From NCBI GenBank assembly GCA_026414545.1, contig JAOAIU010000054.1:31582-95581 (forward strand): DNA of 64,000 nucleotides. The letters are read 5' to 3'. The notes under the pieces are model-generated. The model worked only from the letters and a program-made list of their open reading frames with translations, ran no database searches and had not been told where the DNA came from. A program made the position numbers and the translations under genes. Positions 34,936 to 46,222 of the stretch are shown piece after piece (position 1 is the first letter of the stretch; each line of letters begins with the position of its first letter). This DNA is from Candidatus Saccharicenans sp. GTDB taxonomy: Bacteria; Acidobacteriota; Aminicenantia; Aminicenantales; Saccharicenantaceae.

Positions 34936-36451
34936 ATGCAGATCAAAGCCGACGAAATTACCAGGATCATCGAACAGCAGATCAGGGACTTTGGCGGCCA
35001 GGTGGACGTGCGCGAAACCGGCACGGTCATCTCGGTCGGGGACGGAATCGCCCGGGTTTATGGCCTGGAAAATGTCATGTACAACGAACTGCTGGTTTTT
35101 CCCCGCGACATCTATGGAGTAGCCCTCAACCTGGAAGAGGACTCGGTCGGGGTGATGCTGCTGGGAGAAACCGACCGGGTCAAAGAGGGCGACATCGTTA
35201 AAAGGACCCGGGAGATCCTGAGGGTCCCGGCCGGCCGGGCTCTCATCGGCCGGGTGGTTGACCCCCTGGGCCATCCCCTTGACGACAAAGGGCCGGTCAA
35301 GACGGATCAGTACATGTTCGTGGAAAGGCTGGCTCCGGGAGTGGTCGACCGACTGCCGGTGCGCGAACCGCTGCAGACCGGCATCAAGGCCATCGACGCC
35401 ATGATTCCCATCGGCCGGGGGCAGCGCGAGTTGATTATCGGGGACCGGCAGACCGGAAAGACCACCATCGTCATAGACACCATCCTCAATCAGAAAAACA
35501 CCGGCGTGGTCTGCGTTTACGTGGCCATAGGCCAGAAGAAATCGACCATAGCCCAGATTATTAAGACACTGGAAGATTACGGGGCCATGGAATATTCCAT
35601 CGTGGTGGTGGCCTCGGCCTCTGACCCTTCGGCCCTGCAATACCTGGCTCCTTATAGCGGCTGTGCCATGGGTGAGTATTTTCGGGACAACGGCCAGCAC
35701 GCACTGGTAATCTACGACGACCTGTCCAAGCACGCCGCGGCCTACCGAGAAATTTCGTTGTTGCTCAGAAGGCCCCCGGGAAGGGAAGCTTACCCGGGAG
35801 ACGTTTTCTACCTGCATTCCCGGCTTCTGGAGCGGGCAGCTAAGTTAAACGACGAGCTGGGCGGCGGTTCGCTGACGGCTCTGCCGATAATAGAAACTCA
35901 GGCCGGCGATGTTTCTGGCTACATTCCCACCAACGTCATTTCCATCACCGACGGTCAGATCTACCTGGAGCCAGCCCTGTTCAATGCCGGCATCCGTCCG
36001 GCCATCAACGTCGGTATTTCGGTTTCGCGGGTTGGCGGCAGCGCCCAGATCAAGGCCATGAAACAGGTGGCCGGAAAGCTAAGGTTGGACCTGGCCCAGT
36101 ACCGCGAGCTTTTGACCTTTGCCCAGTTCGGCACCGAGCTGGACAAGGCCAGCCAGGCCCAGCTGGAACGCGGCCTGAGGTTGACCGAAGTTCTCAAGCA
36201 GGAGCCTTACCACCCGCTGCCGGTGGAAAAACAGATACTCATCATCTACGCCGGGAACCGCGGCTTTCTGGACGAGTTTCCGGTGGAAGTTATAAAAAGG
36301 TACGAGAAAGAGCTCTATAAATTTTTCGAAAGCAAATACCCCTCGTTGCTTCAGGCCATCGCTTCAAGAAAGCAGATAGACCTGGAGCTAGACGGCAGCA
36401 TCAGCCAGGCCATCAAAGAGTTCAATCAGATTTTCAAGGAGGAAGCTCAGG

Positions 36452-36468
<17 letters not shown>
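34936..36468 (+). CDS. atpA: F-type ATP synthase subunit alpha
   Basis: The 510-residue protein is of normal length. P-loop GDRQTGKT lies at residues 169-176. The beta-barrel N-terminal domain, the signature [17 protein letters not shown] and the C-terminal helical bundle are complete. It forms the non-catalytic nucleotide sites of F1. The 4-nt gap to atpH and 17-nt overlap with atpG indicate one transcript. Confidence 0.98.
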
Positions 36469-39041
<2,573 letters not shown>

Positions 39042-39052
<11 letters not shown>

Positions 39053-39794
39053 GCTTGACCCTGGAATAAGACCGGATGAAAGTTTAGATACTTTTTACCA
39101 CGGACGGATTCTGGTCCTGCAACGGAAGAACGGCTTTCGCTTTTCTCTGGACGCCCCGCTTCTGGCTGATTTCATCACCACCAGCGAGGGAGATGAGCTG
39201 CTGGAGGTGGGTACCGGTTGCGGTATCATTTCTCTGCTGCTTAGCTTGAAGCCTTTCAAGCATATCCTGGCCCTGGAAGTTCAACCGGCCCTGGTGGAGC
39301 TGGCCCGTCGCAACGTTCTGCTCAATAACCTGGAGGGGAGGATTACCGTTCTGCACAAGGACTTCCGAGAGTACCACCCTTACCGCAAGTTTGACGTCAT
39401 TTTTTCCAATCCTCCCTACATCCGCCGCAACAGCGGTTTTTTAAGTCCGTCAGAAGAAAAGAACATTGCCAAGCACGAGATGCTGTGCAGCCTGGAAGAG
39501 CTGCTGTCTTTCACCAGAGACTGGCTCAAAGAAACCGGCCGGGCCTACTTTATCTTTCCCGATAACCGGAGGGCGGAGTTTGAGCGAGAGCTGGGAAAGC
39601 AGGGTCTGAAGCTCAAAACCAGCCGGCTGGTTCATCCCCGTGAAAATGAGCCGGCCAATTTCTTTCTGGCCGAATGCGCCTTTTCGGCCGGAAGTTGCCG
39701 AACCATCAGGCCCCTGATTCTCTACGGCCCGGACGGAAAGTATACGGCCGAAGCCGAGGAGATTTTTGCCGGCCGGCCCGGCGGCCAGGGCTGA
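39042..39794 (+). CDS. SAM-dependent N6-adenine methyltransferase, TrmN6-like
   Basis: The 250-residue class I methyltransferase has motif I LEVGTGCGIISLLL and the amino-methylating motif NPPY (IFSNPPYIRRNSG). These are the features of tRNA1(Val) A37 N6-methyltransferase (TrmN6/YfiC). An alternative is another N6-adenine or N5-glutamine methylase. Overlap with atpC places it at the end of the ATP synthase run. The start may be either of two adjacent ATG codons (39042 or 39045). Confidence 0.85.
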
Positions 39795-39796
39795 AA

Positions 39797-39825
39797 TTGA
39801 CAGCGGCCAGCCGGGCGATTAAAAT
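39797..39825 (+). promoter_or_regulatory. Predicted strong sigma-70 promoter for VKOR-DsbA
   Basis: Perfect TTGACA (39797-39802), an ideal 17-nt spacer and TAAAAT (39820-39825), five of six to consensus. Transcription should start near 39832, about 184 nt before the chosen start codon at 40016. This is the best-looking promoter in the window. Confidence 0.65.
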
Positions 39826-39831
39826 GCCTTA

Positions 39832-40015
39832 GACAAAGATAAAAATATAGGATTATTAGAAAATCCGGATGCTGTCTGAACCGCGCTTCCAGGCGCGAAC
39901 GGAAAGACGTCATGGAGACATGGGCTGGAATGAGGCGTCTCTTCTGCCGTCGTAGCCGGCACCTGCCCCTCCAGGCACTGTCCGGATGAGTAAAATTGCT
40001 GGAGAGAGGTGTAAG
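39832..40015 (+). ncRNA. Candidate structured 5' leader of the VKOR-DsbA gene
   Basis: The predicted untranslated leader is about 184 nt and rich in complementary segments. The outer stem is ATCCGGA (39863-39869) with TCCGGAT (39981-39987). The inner hairpin is CGCGC (39882-39886) with GCGCG (39893-39897) around a 6-nt loop. A further pairing is GAGAC (39915-39919) with GTCTC (39937-39941). It matches no riboswitch class I could recognise; cobalamin and c-di-GMP elements were considered. A ribosome-binding site GGAGAGAGGT ends 5 nt before the ATG. It could be a regulatory leader or plain spacer. Confidence 0.4.
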
Positions 40016-41287
40016 ATGGACAGAAGCCTGACCCTGAAAAGCTACTGGCTTAGGTTCTGGAGTTTTTTGGCCGGCCTGGGCATGGCCGTTTTTTCCTTCC
40101 TGACCATCGACCATTTTTTCCAGGCCAATTTTCCTGAGACCATCTTTACCGGGGCCTTCTGCGATATCAGCGCTTTCTTCAACTGCGACAGCTCAGCCTA
40201 TTCTTCCATCGCTCATTTCCAGGGAATCCCGCTGGGTTACTGGGGGCTGGTCCTGGGAATACTGGTGATGGTGGGGGCGGTTCTGCCCTCGGTTCGACTG
40301 GAGCGGGTCAACAAGTTGCTGGCCCTGCTCAATGCCCTGGGAGTCATATCGCTTTTTACCTATTCGGTTTTCTTCCTGAAGAGCCTGTGCCTGCTCTGTT
40401 CTGGCTTTTACGTTTTTTCGCTTCTTAACTTTTTCCTGTTCTGGAAGTACGGGGTCAGGAACGAGTATCCTGGTCTTTACGGGTTTTTCCGGGACATGGT
40501 CCTCGGTTCCATCCGACCGCTGGTGGTCATCGGGGTCATAACTCTGATGGGCGCCTACGGCTTTCATCTTTTTTATCAAGCCAAAAAAGACGCCCAGCTG
40601 GGAGGTGTAGCCACGAAGATAGTCAAGGAATTTTACAGCCTGGAAACGGTAAAAAATCCCAGTTTGATTTCACCCTACTGGACGGCCAAGGCCACCGAGA
40701 AATTTGAGGATGCGCCCATCCGCATCATCGAGTACGCAGATTTTCTCTGTCCCGACTGCCTGTTTCTGTTTAAGCAACTGGAAAGAATCAAGAAAGAATA
40801 TGCCGGCAAGATCAACATCGCCTTCCAGTTCTTCCCGCTGGACGCTAAGTGCAACGATGTGGTGGACAAGGATAAGCATCCCGGTGCCTGTGATCTTTCC
40901 TATATCGCTGCCTATGACCCGTCCAAGTTTTTGCAGATCCATGATGAAATCTTCAGGAATTTTGAGAAGGCTAAGAATCCCGAGTGGCGGTTGCAGCTGG
41001 CTAGAAAGTATGGCGTGGAAGCGGCCCTGACCGATGAGAAGACCCGGGCCCTGGTCCGGCAGATTATCGAAACCGGCAAGGAATACGAGAAGACTTCAGA
41101 ACGCTTCCCCTACGGCATCCGCTCCACTCCGACTATCATCATCAACAACCGGATGATCATCGGTACCCTTCCCTATGCTCACCTGAAGGCCATCATCGAG
41201 TCGTTGCTGACCGAACAGGAAAAGCCGACAACCGGCGAGAGCAAGTTTCTGGAAAACTGGGTTGATACCAGAAAGTTGAAGAAGTAA
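40016..41287 (+). CDS. Vitamin K epoxide reductase (VKOR) fused to a DsbA-like thioredoxin domain
   Basis: This is a 423-residue fusion. Residues about 15-200 hold the VKOR membrane domain with the loop Cys pair Cys49/Cys57 (FCDISAFFNC) and the active CxxC Cys125/Cys128 (CLLC). Residues about 215-410 hold a DsbA-like thioredoxin fold with Cys245-Pro-Asp-Cys248 and the cis-Pro segment IRSTPTIIIN. The DsbA part oxidises exported proteins, and VKOR reoxidises it by passing electrons to quinone. An upstream ATG at 39986 is in frame, but 40016 has the better ribosome-binding site and the expected N-terminus. Confidence 0.94.
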   Translation: MDRSLTLKSYWLRFWSFLAGLGMAVFSFLTIDHFFQANFPETIFTGAFCDISAFFNCDSSAYSSIAHFQGIPLGYWGLVLGILVMVGAVLPSVRLERVNKLLALLNALGVISLFTYSVFFLKSLCLLCSGFYVFSLLNFFLFWKYGVRNEYPGLYGFFRDMVLGSIRPLVVIGVITLMGAYGFHLFYQAKKDAQLGGVATKIVKEFYSLETVKNPSLISPYWTAKATEKFEDAPIRIIEYADFLCPDCLFLFKQLERIKKEYAGKINIAFQFFPLDAKCNDVVDKDKHPGACDLSYIAAYDPSKFLQIHDEIFRNFEKAKNPEWRLQLARKYGVEAALTDEKTRALVRQIIETGKEYEKTSERFPYGIRSTPTIIINNRMIIGTLPYAHLKAIIESLLTEQEKPTTGESKFLENWVDTRKLKK

Positions 41288-41567
41288 CTGCCTCTGGAGG
41301 GCGGAACAGCTCCCTGCCCGCTTCCGGCCGGCTGATGGGCATAGGTCTGTAGGGCTATGGGTTGTACCTGGCTTCTCCAGGTTGCTGATGGAGAGCAATA
41401 AAAAACTTAAAACCCTTAATTCCTGGCTAATTGCCTGGCTAATTAATCTACCCGCGGGCCAGATTATCGGGCTGCTGCTTTTTAACCGGGCGTCTCAGGA
41501 GACGCAGTAAACAGTTCCGGCCGACCTGGCGCTGCTTTCAATCGGTCTCCACCCATGACCTGTCGGC
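41288..41567. other. Non-coding convergent spacer with hairpins and a short tandem repeat
   Basis: No convincing gene lies here. Visible structures are a 6-bp hairpin ACCTGG (41366-41371)/CCAGGT (41377-41382); a 12-bp tandem duplication CCTGGCTAATT(G/A) at 41422-41433 and 41434-41445; and a 7-bp hairpin GCGTCTC (41490-41496)/GAGACGC (41499-41505) with a 2-nt loop. None is followed by the T-run of a classical intrinsic terminator. Confidence 0.5.
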
Positions 41568-42701
41568 TCACCCGGCCTCGGTTTTCTCCTTGATTATGAT
41601 TCCTCTCTTTTCCAGACCGTTGCGGATGAAGGAGAATACTTCTGGCTCAGATCCGAGCATTTCCGGAGCTATGATGCCTTTTCTTTTGACCAGGCCGAGA
41701 GCCAGGGCCCTGGCCAGCATGGTGGCCGTGTAACCGGTGGTCCTGGCCATGCTGTGAATTCCGCTGGCTCGGTCGAAACGGTCAAGCAGCTCGAAGGTCA
41801 GGCGGAGCGGACGACCGTTTTTCTCTCCAGAAACCACCACTTTAAGCAACGTCAGGTCCTCCTCGCCTGGCTGGAGTTGCAGGCCGGAAAAAAGAATGCT
41901 GGCGGTGAAATCAACTGGCCTGACCCGGGCCCCGCCGATTTCCACCGGCCGAGAATCGAAAAATCCCGCTTCCCGCAGCACCAGCATCTTTTCCCGGTGG
42001 CCGGGATAGCGCAGGGTTTTTTCTTTCATGTCCGGAATTTCCAGAGTCTGGAGCAGGGTGCGCAGCCCGTCGGTGTTGAAGGCTTCCAGGGTACCCACTT
42101 CCTCAAACTTAATGAATTCCGGGTCGGAGAGAGCGGGCCTGACCACCACCCGGCCGCCTTCTTTTAGCCTGGCCGGTCTTATGTATTCTTCGATTACATC
42201 CAGCGGCGAGAAAACCGCCTTGTATTCAAAGGGCCACTCCCGGACTGCGGGCAGGCCGCCGACATAAATGCTGAGTTCCAGCCCTTTGTCCAGGCGGCTC
42301 AGGCCGTGAGCACTCAGCAGGTTGCTCAGCCCCGGTGCCACCCCGGCATCAACCACAGCTCTGGCTCCTTTTTCCAGGGCCAGCGAATCCAGTTCAAAGG
42401 GATCTTCCGGGAAAAAAGCTATGTCGACCACGTCTTTCCCGGCTTCAAGGCAGGCTCTTAAAGTCTTAAAACCAAGCCAGCCCGGCAGGGCGTTGAGCAC
42501 CAGGTCCTGTCCACTGATCATTTCTCTTAAAACCTCGGTCTGGCTCAGGTCAGCCTGAATGGTCTTGAGGCCTCGCTGGGCCAGGTCTTTCAGCCTGGCT
42601 TCATCCCGGTCGACCGCCGAAACCATAAAACCTTTTTCTGAGGCCAGGTCCAGAGCCATGGCCCGGCCGACCAAACCAGCTCCCAGAACGATGATTTTCA
42701 T
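41568..42701 (-). CDS. Saccharopine dehydrogenase-like oxidoreductase
   Basis: The 377-residue protein begins with a Rossmann motif (IIVLGAGLVGRAMA) and has the saccharopine dehydrogenase domain layout, including VVDAGVAPGLSNLL. Relatives include Lys9-type saccharopine reductase and carboxynorspermidine synthase; the substrate is not decidable from sequence. An AGGAG box directly before the ATG at 42701 favours that start over the TTG at 42722. It stands alone, convergent with the VKOR-DsbA gene. Confidence 0.83.
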   Translation of the reverse strand: MKIIVLGAGLVGRAMALDLASEKGFMVSAVDRDEARLKDLAQRGLKTIQADLSQTEVLREMISGQDLVLNALPGWLGFKTLRACLEAGKDVVDIAFFPEDPFELDSLALEKGARAVVDAGVAPGLSNLLSAHGLSRLDKGLELSIYVGGLPAVREWPFEYKAVFSPLDVIEEYIRPARLKEGGRVVVRPALSDPEFIKFEEVGTLEAFNTDGLRTLLQTLEIPDMKEKTLRYPGHREKMLVLREAGFFDSRPVEIGGARVRPVDFTASILFSGLQLQPGEEDLTLLKVVVSGEKNGRPLRLTFELLDRFDRASGIHSMARTTGYTATMLARALALGLVKRKGIIAPEMLGSEPEVFSFIRNGLEKRGIIIKEKTEAG

Positions 42702-43105
42702 CGACTTGCTCCTTTCTTCCAAAACTGATGGTTAGAGGGGGAAGGACAGGTAAACAGGGTTGATAAAAATTACAGACCGCTGAAATGGTTGACATAAAAG
42801 ATAAGGAGAAAAAGACTTCCGTTCAATCCAACCAGATCTATTTTCATGATGTTTCCTGACCGACACCGGGGTGAAGCTTAGAGCCTATTCTAAGCGATAC
42901 GACTTGTGGTCGTCAATCAGAAGCCCCGTTGGCCGGGTCTATCTGCCGGCTGTTAGGGTTTTAATGGCCGTAGCCAATCATTTCAGCCTGGCTTTTTTTG
43001 GGCCACTTTCGTTCCCGGTGTCTTATCAAAGAATCTTAACCACCGGGATTTTAGGCGCTGGCCCGAAGCAAGCGGCTAACCAGGACGCTTGCGGCTCCGT
43101 CGGTT
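42702..43105. other. Intergenic region of about 400 nt, no gene recognised
   Basis: Apart from the ribosome-binding site for the saccharopine-dehydrogenase-like gene next to 42702, nothing clear was found. A TTGACA occurs at 42789-42794 on the plus strand but lacks a -10 partner at 16-18 nt. The right half has no start codon leading to a protein-like frame. Confidence 0.4.
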
Positions 43106-44353
43106 TTATTTCTGGCTGAAAGCATTCTTGATTTCAGCCAGGCCCACCCCAAAAATCTTCCTGGCGATCGGGTCCAGGTCTTTCTCTTCGCCCTGAAGGT
43201 GGATGGTGGTGTGCACGTGCCGCAGCGATTCCCCGGGATTGAGCATGGCTCCGGGGGAGGAAGTCTCCAGTTCGTAAAAGGGACCGAGGGGCTTGGCCCC
43301 CGGGGCGACCGGACCGTCGTTATAACTATTGACCACGTCGCCGGCGTAGGGGTTCTTCTGAATTTCCCACATGGAATTAACGTAGCTGTGCTCGGCCGGG
43401 TTATCGGGCAAGGTCAGGTGGACAATGGTCAGAACGCGGTTGGCCGCGTCGTAGCTGCCGCAGAAGGGGAGCACCCGCAACGGCGAGATGCCAATCTTGC
43501 TGCGGTACTGCCCATCACCCTTGAAATAGATGACGCCGTCACTGATTTTCAGGCGGTCGGCAGGCACCTTGCCGAAGTAGGCATCGTTGACCACTGGCCC
43601 GAGTTCTGCTTCTGGCCCGGTCTTGTATGGAATCACGATGGTGGTGTCTGGCGAAGGGTTGAACATGCCCAGGATCCAGATGGAAACCAGGCCGGTTTCT
43701 TTTTTCCAGGGGAGCTGGCCGACGTTGGTGATGCGGTTATCCGACTGGAAGGCTACCCAGCTGAGTTGACCCTGGAGCGGTATTCCCAGGTTTTCCAGTT
43801 CTGGACGCGACAGCAGCCTGATTATCCGGTCGACTTTTATCTTGAATTCGAATTCCGAATAGTTGACCAGGTTCATGTCTTTCTTCAGAACTACCTGGCG
43901 CTGGTCTTGGCTGACCAGCTCGAAGGCCCCCTCGTTGATCGGGGGCGGGGTGAACCAGTGTTCCAGGTCAAAAGGCGATCCTTTTTTGAAGAACAGAGAA
44001 TACTGGCCGCCCTCGGGTCCGAGCCAGAAACGGTCTTCGCCTCCGAAAGTGTTGATGTGGGGATTGTTTTCTCCGGAGGTTATCAGCTCACGGTTAATCC
44101 AGCCGAAGCTCAGTCCATCCGGTCCGGCTGCAGTGCTGGTCATTACCCGGCCCTGAATATCGGGGTTTACGGCCACCATGGCCCGTCCATCTTCTGCTGT
44201 CAGGGTGACAACAGAAGTATGCTTTTTTAAGAAATCCAGGTCGTCCTTGAACAGGGTTCCCTGAACCTGACCGGAAGGCCTGGAACAGGAAACCAGCATC
44301 GTCAAAACGGCAAATGATAAGATTAGGAACAAGCTTGTTAGATAAAAACGCAT
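43106..44353 (-). CDS. Lipoprotein of the DUF6786 type
   Basis: The 415-residue exported lipoprotein has a signal peptide with lipobox ending LVSC at about residue 22, then a beta-rich domain reminiscent of galactose-mutarotase folds (INTFGGEDRFWLGPEGGQYS, SMWEIQKNPYAGDVVNSYND). Function is not known; binding or processing of a sugar is possible. The reading frame extends upstream to 44482, but an AAAGGAGG box lies directly ahead of the ATG at 44353. A promoter lies 28-56 nt upstream of the start codon. Confidence 0.78.
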   Translation of the reverse strand: MRFYLTSLFLILSFAVLTMLVSCSRPSGQVQGTLFKDDLDFLKKHTSVVTLTAEDGRAMVAVNPDIQGRVMTSTAAGPDGLSFGWINRELITSGENNPHINTFGGEDRFWLGPEGGQYSLFFKKGSPFDLEHWFTPPPINEGAFELVSQDQRQVVLKKDMNLVNYSEFEFKIKVDRIIRLLSRPELENLGIPLQGQLSWVAFQSDNRITNVGQLPWKKETGLVSIWILGMFNPSPDTTIVIPYKTGPEAELGPVVNDAYFGKVPADRLKISDGVIYFKGDGQYRSKIGISPLRVLPFCGSYDAANRVLTIVHLTLPDNPAEHSYVNSMWEIQKNPYAGDVVNSYNDGPVAPGAKPLGPFYELETSSPGAMLNPGESLRHVHTTIHLQGEEKDLDPIARKIFGVGLAEIKNAFSQK

Positions 44354-44380
44354 CTGAACCTCCTTTCGGGAGTAAAATTC

Positions 44381-44409
44381 AGAATACCAATTGGACTCCA
44401 AAATCTCAA
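44381..44409 (-). promoter_or_regulatory. Predicted sigma-70 promoter of the DUF6786 lipoprotein gene
   Basis: Minus strand: TTGAGA (44409-44404), 17-nt spacer, TATTCT (44386-44381). It supports the start at 44353, since the longer frame would begin upstream of the promoter. Confidence 0.5.
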
Positions 44410-44512
44410 GAAAAAAATTAGTTTTCTGACAGCAAAACCTATCCTGGCTGGCGGCCAACATGGCCATCGGGAAAAAAGGCATAGAAGCATGACCTCCCGC
44501 CTGTCGGTTTTT

Positions 44513-45643
44513 TCATCTGGCCTTTGACTCCATCTTCACTCTGTTTTGCTTCATGGCTTCGGTCAACCATTGCCAGATCTTGCGGTGGAAATCTACACTG
44601 GGCGGGTTGGTGCTGAGGATTTGCCAGTAGCTGGTCGGCTTATCCTCCGGAGCGAATTTGACCTGGAGATTTTGGTCCCAGAGACGGTAATGTTCCGGGT
44701 GAAACTGCAGCCCGACGACGTTAGGGTACCTGGTATGGTGGATGGCTTCGGCGATTTTTCCGTCGGGAGAAGTGGCAATGACCTTAAAACCCCGGCCGAG
44801 CTTCTTAAGGGCCTGGTGATGGGAGCTAAGGATGCGGGGGCGGTCCCGGTCGGAGAAACCGAGACGGTTAACGAAGAAGCCGTCCGGCAGGAGCTTTATC
44901 CAGTGGAAGCTGTAGCCGCTGAGCCTGAGGTCCGGGTGCAGCTTGATATAGGGATTGTTATGCCAGCGGTCGGGGCCGAGAGCGATGATGTCCTCAACAT
45001 AGTTTTTCCCGTAGACCTCGGACCAGATATCCTGGATGAGCGTTCCGCCCGTCCCGACATTCAGGCTCTGGGCTCCCAGACAGATGCCCAGGATCGGAAG
45101 GTCAGGGTTGTCTTCCATAAAAGCCCTGAAATTAGGGTCCTGCCAGCCGCCCAGCAGGTGGAAGATGGCCGAGAGCTCGAAGTAGTGCCGGTAGGGGTCG
45201 GTAATTTCGGTCAGAAGGCTGGTCCGGTCGCCCCAGACGGCTGGCGGTATATCCGGGCCGCCAAAGAATATGATTCCGTCAGACTGCTTGAAAATTTCGC
45301 TAAGCTCGGCCGTCAGGCCATTGCTCTTGAAGATGTTATCCGGGCCGATTTCGGCCGTAAAGACCTTGAAGGTGAACCAGTCCAGGCCGTTGTCTGCGGC
45401 GTATTTCCGGGCGTCATCGTAATTGGTGGCTTCCCGGACGTGGTAGACGCCGGTCACCTTCAGGCCGGGAAGATTGATGAATCCGTTCTCTCTGAGAGCC
45501 TGGAGATTTCGGATGGTACCCACCGACGGATAAAAAACCGTCAGCCGGACCTGGCCGGACTGGGCCCCGAGCGGTGGGGGAGTCAGGCTGAATAAAAATA
45601 TGCATAAAAACAGGCTAGCCAGCAACCACCTTTTAATTTTCAT
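44513..45643 (-). CDS. Exported class I glutamine amidotransferase-like hydrolase (peptidase C26)
   Basis: The 376-residue protein has a signal peptide (about 1-27), then a C26 gamma-glutamyl hydrolase fold. The nucleophile is Cys188 in GICLGAQSLN, and the catalytic His is in VGLQFHPEH. PuuD-type enzymes split gamma-glutamyl-GABA inside the cell. Here the signal peptide points to periplasmic action on a gamma-glutamyl compound, which is inferred. The frame extends to 45694, but a GGAGGT box precedes the ATG at 45643 and a strong promoter lies between. Confidence 0.88.
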   Translation of the reverse strand: MKIKRWLLASLFLCIFLFSLTPPPLGAQSGQVRLTVFYPSVGTIRNLQALRENGFINLPGLKVTGVYHVREATNYDDARKYAADNGLDWFTFKVFTAEIGPDNIFKSNGLTAELSEIFKQSDGIIFFGGPDIPPAVWGDRTSLLTEITDPYRHYFELSAIFHLLGGWQDPNFRAFMEDNPDLPILGICLGAQSLNVGTGGTLIQDIWSEVYGKNYVEDIIALGPDRWHNNPYIKLHPDLRLSGYSFHWIKLLPDGFFVNRLGFSDRDRPRILSSHHQALKKLGRGFKVIATSPDGKIAEAIHHTRYPNVVGLQFHPEHYRLWDQNLQVKFAPEDKPTSYWQILSTNPPSVDFHRKIWQWLTEAMKQNRVKMESKAR

Positions 45644-45665
45644 CGACACCTCCATCCAGACAGCC

Positions 45666-45694
45666 ATTATATTGTTTAAGGCCAGCCGATTCAA
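45666..45694 (-). promoter_or_regulatory. Predicted strong sigma-70 promoter of the C26 hydrolase gene
   Basis: Minus strand: TTGAAT (45694-45689), an ideal 17-nt spacer and perfect TATAAT (45671-45666). The leader to the ATG at 45643 is about 16 nt and carries GGAGGT. Confidence 0.65.
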
Positions 45695-45803
45695 ACCGTT
45701 AAAAGCAGAGGGGAATGATTTGGCAGCTTAATGGCCCGAGTGGCACCGGAGGATGCTTTTCAGGCGGCCAGGATTTATAATTAAGGCAGCCGAGGCTGGT
45801 AAC

Positions 45804-46013
45804 ATGGATTTTGATCGGGTGGAATGGTATGCCGGCTACCGGGGAGAAGAGAAGCCGGCAGCGGTCTGGGTGGGCGGAAGCAGGATCGAAGTTACGGAAA
45901 TCCTCTGGCAGAAAAGAATAAGAGAGTCGAGAAGCGGCCGGGCCCGGGAGGTATTTCTATGCCGGCTGGCCGGGGGACAACAGGTCAGGATTGAAAAAGC
46001 GCTGGAAGAATAA
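45804..46013 (+). CDS. Small conserved-looking protein, possibly DUF6504-like
   Basis: This 69-residue soluble protein has the pattern YRGEEKPAAVWVGG...VTEILWQ...VFLCRLAGGQQ. It recalls DUF6504-type small proteins that begin with a Y-x-G-x-E-x-P segment and end in a strand before a G. The frame is open from 45753, but the ATG at 45804 gives the expected N-terminus. Function unknown. The 46014-46222 spacer after it contains an unremarkable hairpin CCAGGC/GCCTGG at 46086-46103. Confidence 0.6.
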   Translation: MDFDRVEWYAGYRGEEKPAAVWVGGSRIEVTEILWQKRIRESRSGRAREVFLCRLAGGQQVRIEKALEE

Positions 46014-46222
46014 GGTTGATAGAAAGCTGGCCGGCAAAAGCTGAAAATATATGAAGACTTGTTCATATGTCGCTGCGGCCGGAAACCAGGCAAAAAGGCC
46101 TGGATTATTGCAGCTGTCTTTGCCTAAAATAATATGAAATGGTGAACAAGGAGTCGGCCGTCTTTTCTCCGCACCGGCGGCCAATGTCCCCGGGGCGAGT
46201 TCCGGGCCCTTAAGGAGGGAAG

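Noticed and set aside
39832..40015. Cobalamin or cyclic-di-GMP riboswitch in the VKOR-DsbA leader
   Set aside because: Only short look-alikes (GGCACTGT, GTAGCCGG) are present; the conserved cores of both classes are absent.
42789..42817. Perfect TTGACA in the 42702-43105 spacer
   Set aside because: No -10-like hexamer occurs at 16-18 nt and no plus-strand gene follows.
45741..45756. Possible sigma-54 -24/-12 promoter (TGGCAC followed by TGC) before the small gene at 45804
   Set aside because: The GG and GC dinucleotides are 11 nt apart, not the required 10, and the TTGC element is ATGC.
46086..46103. CCAGGC/GCCTGG hairpin after the 69-residue gene as terminator
   Set aside because: The stem is short and not followed by T residues.
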